9,701 nucleotides of DNA, taken from Planctomycetales bacterium 4484_123 (lineage in GTDB: Bacteria; Planctomycetota; Phycisphaerae; SM23-33). The stretch covers positions 1 to 9,701 of the forward strand of contig MVCS01000029.1 of NCBI GenBank assembly GCA_002049885.1. Reading direction: 5' to 3'. Position numbers and translations under genes: made by a program. This document shows positions 6,665 to 9,701 of this stretch, piece after piece. Position 1 is the first letter of the stretch. Every line of letters begins with the position of its first letter. The notes beneath the pieces were generated by a model. That model was not told the origin of the DNA. It searched no databases and saw nothing but the letters and a program-made list of their open reading frames with translations.

Positions 6665-7069
6665 CTATCCCGCCAGCTTGTACACGCCGCGCTTGACCCG
6701 CTGGAAGCGTTCGTCGGTCAGCAATGTCTTGGCGACGATGGCGTAGAAGTCCTTGCTGTGACTCTTGTACCCGGCGGCGGTGACGGCCTTCACCACTTGT
6801 GTGACGCTCAGACCGTTCTTGGCCTTGGCCAGGACCTGGCTGATGTAGGCGGCCAGGGGCTTGCCGGTGGCCCGCCGGCGCACCACTCTCTTGCGAGTGA
6901 CCTTCTTGCCTCCACGTCGAGAGGCCGGCTGGCCCTCCAGCACGGCGATCCGTCGCTCTACCGATTGCAGCTCCTTGGCCAAACGTGTCCTGCGAGCGCG
7001 CAGCGTCGCCAGTTGACGTTCCTTCGCCGCCAGTTCGCTGCGAAGTTGACTGATGCTCTTTACCGGCAT
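6665..7069 (-). CDS. Small coiled-coil / basic linker / HARE-HTH winged-helix protein
   Basis: The protein has 134 aa. Residues 6-46 form a likely coiled coil (SQLRSELAAKERQLATL...LQSVERRIAVLE). Residues 51-68 are a Lys/Arg-rich linker (RRGGKKVTRKRVVRRRA). Residues 70-134 resemble the HARE-HTH (HB1/ASXL/restriction-endonuclease HTH) winged helix: PLAAYISQVLAKAKNGLSV, then AGYKSHSKDFYAIVAKTL, ending FQRVKRGVYKL. HARE-HTH domains are thought to bind DNA or sense DNA modification. With the histone-tail-like linker this suggests a dimeric nucleoid or regulatory protein; this is inference. The start is firm: AGGAGA (7080-7075) lies 5 bases before the ATG, and the stop is TAG. It is transcribed divergently from the thioredoxin-like/fumarase pair, so it could regulate either side. 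Confidence 0.85.
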   Translation of the reverse strand: MPVKSISQLRSELAAKERQLATLRARRTRLAKELQSVERRIAVLEGQPASRRGGKKVTRKRVVRRRATGKPLAAYISQVLAKAKNGLSVTQVVKAVTAAGYKSHSKDFYAIVAKTLLTDERFQRVKRGVYKLAG

Positions 7070-7370
7070 GGTTGTCTCCTGTATCCAGACCTTACGCTAA
7101 CCCAAGGGTCCTGGTTCCGTTTCCTGTCTTGCTCACCTGCTGCTGGAGGTGGATTGAGAACATCCGGTTGGCATGAAGTCGGATGGCTTCCCTACACGCA
7201 TGCTATTCGACACTCCATACCATAGTCTTGTATGCGCCAGCCCATACCTTGGCAAGGAAAATATCCAGGCAGAGTACACATTCAAGAGTCCTAGCTCGAC
7301 AACCGGCCACGCCTTCGCCGGCCGATCCGGCCGTCGCACCCGGCCATACCCTGGCGGGCAGAATCGGTGC

Positions 7371-7379
7371 TGATATAAT
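7371..7379 (+). promoter_or_regulatory. Extended -10 promoter of the Trx/TPR-fumarase operon
   Basis: TGATATAAT is a perfect extended -10 element (TGnTATAAT). The -35 region is poor, as expected for extended -10 promoters (CTGGCG at 7351-7356, 17 bases away). Transcription would start near 7386, giving a leader of about 28 bases before the ATG at 7414. That fits the strong RBS there and excludes the longer ORF start at 7183. Confidence 0.65.
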
Positions 7380-7403
7380 CAGCCATCCGCTTGAGAAGCG
7401 CGT

Positions 7404-7408
7404 GGAGG
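7404..7408 (+). promoter_or_regulatory. Ribosome binding site for the thioredoxin-like/TPR gene
   Basis: GGAGG lies 5 bases upstream of the ATG at 7414. It fixes this start over in-frame upstream candidates, and the protein then begins directly with a signal peptide. Confidence 0.8.
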
Positions 7409-7413
7409 TGGCC

Positions 7414-8415
7414 ATGCGAGGTGTTGCATTGGTGGCATGGATGTGGCTGTGGGGCTGCATTGTGGCCCCGGCAACGGGCATCGCAGCTCCACCGGCCACC
7501 ACCAGGCCCGCGCCACCGAGGACCGTCCGCTGGCACAGCTCGCAGCAGCCCGCCGCCGCCGAGGCGCGCAAGACCGGCCGGCTCTTGGTGGTGGTCTTCC
7601 ACGACCCGACCCACCCGGCCAGCCAGGCCTTCGAGGAGATGACCCTTTCCGACCCGGCCACGCGAGAGTTCCTGGCCGACTTCATCGCCGTCAGGCTCGA
7701 TGCCACGAAGGGCGAGGGTAAGCGGCGCCTGGAGAAACTGAAACTGGGCGAGGCCCCGCTGACGTGCGTGTACTCCCCGCAGGGTCAACTGCTGGACAGC
7801 ATCCCCGGGTGTATCATACCAGCCGGGAGGTTCTGCCAACGGCTGGCGCGCAGCGCGGCCTACTGGCGGGCGGCTACGAGCAGGCCGTTCGACCCGGCCG
7901 CTCGCTGGCGGGCCGTCCAGGCCCGATTGAAACTCTCGACCCGCGCCCAAGCAGCCGCGGAAATCGACAAGTTGCTGAAGCTGCCGACAGAGAAACTGCC
8001 GAAGGACGTCACGCCGGCCAAGCTGCACTTGGCCAAGGGCATGGCGTTGCTGCGCTCGGCGCCGAAGCAAGCCGAGGCGCACCTGAACAAGGCGCGGTCG
8101 CTGGCCGCGGGCGACGCCGATACCTCCGCGCAGGCGCTGCTCACGCTGGCGGAGCTGTACGACCGCACCGGGCGAACCAAAGCTGCCCACGAGCTGTACG
8201 GCCTGTACATCGCGCGCTTCCCGCGCGCCGGCGAGGTGGGCCGGGCCTACTGTGCCAAGGCTGTTCTGGAATGGGTCGGACTGAACGACCAAAACCGGGC
8301 GCGGAAGACACTGCGAGAGTTCCTCAGCCGTTACCCGGATGACACACACGCCATCAGGGCCAGGGGCATGCTGGAGATGATCGGCCGGGGCAAGGCGAAG
8401 GACTCGAAAGAATGA
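7414..8415 (+). CDS. Secreted thioredoxin-like (no CxxC) protein with C-terminal TPR-type repeats
   Basis: The protein has 333 aa. Residues 1-25 form a signal peptide (MRGVALVAWMWLWGCIVAPA...GIAAP); LWGC is a poor lipobox. A proline-rich spacer follows, then a thioredoxin-like domain at about 48-150: GRLLVVVFHDPTHPASQAF, SDPATREFLADFIAVRLDA and EAPLTCVYSPQGQLL, whose proline matches the cis-Pro position. Where related domains have WCxxC this one has HDPTHPAS, so disulfide chemistry is unlikely. Residues about 175-325 are helical and TPR-like (AEAHLNKARSL; ALLTLAELYDRTGRTKAAHELYGLYIARFP; then a further helix pair ending FLSRYPDDTHA), the form seen in periplasmic adaptor proteins. It is the first gene of an operon and overlaps the fumarase start by ATGA. 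I infer a periplasmic binding or scaffold role; the partner is unknown. Confidence 0.8.
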   Translation: MRGVALVAWMWLWGCIVAPATGIAAPPATTRPAPPRTVRWHSSQQPAAAEARKTGRLLVVVFHDPTHPASQAFEEMTLSDPATREFLADFIAVRLDATKGEGKRRLEKLKLGEAPLTCVYSPQGQLLDSIPGCIIPAGRFCQRLARSAAYWRAATSRPFDPAARWRAVQARLKLSTRAQAAAEIDKLLKLPTEKLPKDVTPAKLHLAKGMALLRSAPKQAEAHLNKARSLAAGDADTSAQALLTLAELYDRTGRTKAAHELYGLYIARFPRAGEVGRAYCAKAVLEWVGLNDQNRARKTLREFLSRYPDDTHAIRARGMLEMIGRGKAKDSKE

Positions 8416-9701
8416 GTGAATTCCGCACGGAGAGCGACTCACTGGGACAACTGGCCGTGCCGGCGGGGGCGCTGTACGGCGCCCAGACGGCCCGGGCGGT
8501 GGCGAACTTTCCCATCAGCGGCTGGCGGATGCCGCGGCCTTTCATCGCCGCCCTGGGGATGATCAAGCGGGCCGCGGCCATAGTGCACAAACAGGCCGGC
8601 AGACTGGACGGCGCCATCGCCGACGCCATCATTGCCGCCGCCGGTGAGGTCGTCGAGGGCAAGCTCGACGAGCACTTCGTGGTGGACGTCTTCCAGACCG
8701 GCTCCGGCACGTCCTCCAACATGAATGCCAACGAGGTCATCGCCAACCGGGCGATCCAGATTCTGGGCGGGCGGCTCGGTTCCAAGAGCCCGGTGCACCC
8801 CAATGATCACGTCAACATGGGCCAGTCGTCCAACGACGTGATCCCCTCGGCGACGCACGTAGCGGCGGCACTGGCCGTACGGACCGAACTGATTCCGGCG
8901 TTGAAAGGCCTTCGGTCGGCCCTGGCGGACAAGGCGAAGCAGTTCGACGGGATCATCAAGGTGGGCCGGACCCACCTCCAGGATGCCGTGCCCATCCGTT
9001 TGGGTCAGGAGTTTTCGGGTTACGCTGCCGCCCTGGACGACGCCTGCGAGGCCTTGGAAGTGGCAATGGCCGCGCTGTGCGAGCTGGCCATCGGCGGCAC
9101 GGCCGTGGGGACAGGCCTGAACGCCCCGGAAGGCTTCGCCGAGGCGCTCTGCCAGCAACTGGCGGCGTGGACCAAGCTGCCATTCCGGCCCGCTTCGAAT
9201 CACTTCGCCGCCCACACGATTCCGGCGGCCGCAACGCAGACATCCGCGGCCACGCGCACCGCGGCGGTGGTGCTGTCAAAGATCGCCAACGACATCCGCT
9301 GGCTGGGCTCCGGCCCGCGCTGCGGCCTGGGCGAACTAGTGCTCCCGGCGGTGCAGCCCGGCAGCTCCATCATGCCGGGAAAGGTAAACCCCGTAATCCC
9401 CGAGGCGGTCATCCAGGTCGCCTGTCAGGTGATCGGCAACGACGCGGCCATCACCGCGGCAGCAACGGGCGGCGTAGGCAGCATACTGGAGATGCACACG
9501 GCCTGGCCTTTGATCGCCTGCAACCTGCTGTGCAGCGCCTCACTGCTAAGCAACGCCGCAAAGGTCTTCCGCGCCAAGTGCATCGCCGAGCTGAAGGCAG
9601 ACGAGGCCCGCTGCGCCGAACTCGTGGAGCAGTCCTTGATGCTGGCCACGGCCCTGGTGCCCAGGATAGGCTATGATGCCGCCGTCGAGATCGCCAAGGA
9701 G
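8412..9701 (+). CDS. fumC: Class II fumarate hydratase (fumarase C), 3' end beyond the window
   Basis: Fumarase C reversibly hydrates fumarate to L-malate in the TCA cycle, as a cytoplasmic homotetramer. The ATG overlaps the previous stop (ATGA); AAGGA (8398-8402) lies 9 bases upstream. The 430 residues present match E. coli FumC numbering without gaps at every landmark checked. These are GSGTSSNMN with T100, HPND with H129, GQSSND with S139-N141, GRTHLQD with T187-H188, and GSSIMPGKVNP with S318, K324 and N326. ANDIRWLGSGPRCGLGE and GGTAVGTGLN favour fumarase over aspartase. The family usually ends at about 460-470 aa, so some 35 residues are cut off. One oddity is that the usual APNKFEA-type segment at about 261-275 reads ASNHFAAHTIP, losing the conserved K and E. 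Another member of the aspartase/fumarase superfamily with altered specificity remains possible. Confidence 0.9.
   Translation, partial: MSEFRTESDSLGQLAVPAGALYGAQTARAVANFPISGWRMPRPFIAALGMIKRAAAIVHKQAGRLDGAIADAIIAAAGEVVEGKLDEHFVVDVFQTGSGTSSNMNANEVIANRAIQILGGRLGSKSPVHPNDHVNMGQSSNDVIPSATHVAAALAVRTELIPALKGLRSALADKAKQFDGIIKVGRTHLQDAVPIRLGQEFSGYAAALDDACEALEVAMAALCELAIGGTAVGTGLNAPEGFAEALCQQLAAWTKLPFRPASNHFAAHTIPAAATQTSAATRTAAVVLSKIANDIRWLGSGPRCGLGELVLPAVQPGSSIMPGKVNPVIPEAVIQVACQVIGNDAAITAAATGGVGSILEMHTAWPLIACNLLCSASLLSNAAKVFRAKCIAELKADEARCAELVEQSLMLATALVPRIGYDAAVEIAKE

Larger units (their letters stand above)
7070..7413. promoter_or_regulatory. Divergent intergenic region between the HARE-HTH gene and the Trx/TPR-fumarase operon
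   Basis: This 344-base region separates two outward-facing transcription units. Its middle (about 7180-7300) is visibly richer in A/T than the flanking genes. It contains CCATACC three times (7215-7221, 7242-7248, 7344-7350) and the palindrome CCTTG-G-CAAGG (7247-7257), both possible protein-binding sites. The rightward promoter is listed separately. For the leftward gene I found no convincing -10/-35 pair. An in-frame plus-strand extension from 7183 is open but carries no protein signature. Confidence 0.6.

Noticed and set aside
7183..7413. Upstream start for the thioredoxin-like/TPR gene
   Set aside because: It covers the extended -10 promoter and the GGAGG site, and the signal peptide begins at the 7414 ATG.
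7291..8442. 383-codon minus-strand ORF
   Set aside because: It is antisense to the thioredoxin-like/TPR gene, whose frame has signal peptide, domain and repeat signatures.
8439..9215. 258-codon minus-strand ORF
   Set aside because: It is antisense to fumC, whose identity is beyond doubt.
1..9701. CRISPR array, tRNA, rRNA or transposon
   Set aside because: I saw no regularly spaced repeats, no tRNA-like fold, no rRNA signature and no transposase motif when reading both strands.

Overview
The window is very GC-rich with a strong G/C bias at third codon positions, which gives long antisense shadow ORFs. It fits a Planctomycetota-type bacterium, possibly Phycisphaerae-like. The gene content suggests this: a membrane-anchored PQQ-type beta-propeller protein, a large secreted protein with lectin-like and glycoside-hydrolase-like parts, a small coiled-coil/basic/HARE-HTH DNA-binding protein and a secreted thioredoxin-like/TPR protein. 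The lineage is an inference from gene content; there is no rRNA or other phylogenetic marker here.

The layout is divergent around an intergenic region at about 7070-7413. Leftward, on the minus strand and in transcription order, lie: a HARE-HTH protein (7069-6665); a 333-base gap holding a large nested hairpin (6571-6645); a secreted glycoside-hydrolase-like protein (6331-3644, probable GTG start); a hairpin-rich gap (3377-3643); a membrane-anchored double beta-propeller protein (3376-536); and, only 3 bases later, the 5' part of ppdK (532 to beyond base 1). Rightward lie a secreted thioredoxin-fold/TPR protein (7414-8415) and a class II fumarase (8412 to beyond 9701), which overlap by ATGA and sit behind an extended -10 promoter (7371-7379).

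The strongest anomaly is in ppdK. The first 33 or so codons match the family start. The sequence then jumps, with a frame change, to about family residue 66, so roughly 37 codons of the ATP-grasp domain are missing. Downstream of the jump the reading frame is intact and well conserved. This is either a recent inactivating deletion or an assembly error.

Two central-carbon enzymes (PPDK and fumarase) bracket a set of envelope proteins of unknown role. No mobile element, CRISPR array, tRNA or rRNA was recognised. I did not find a clear new multi-gene system. The most unusual items are the broken ppdK, the nested hairpin after the HARE-HTH gene, the cysteine-less thioredoxin-like protein coupled to fumarase, and a fumarase with one rewritten conserved segment.
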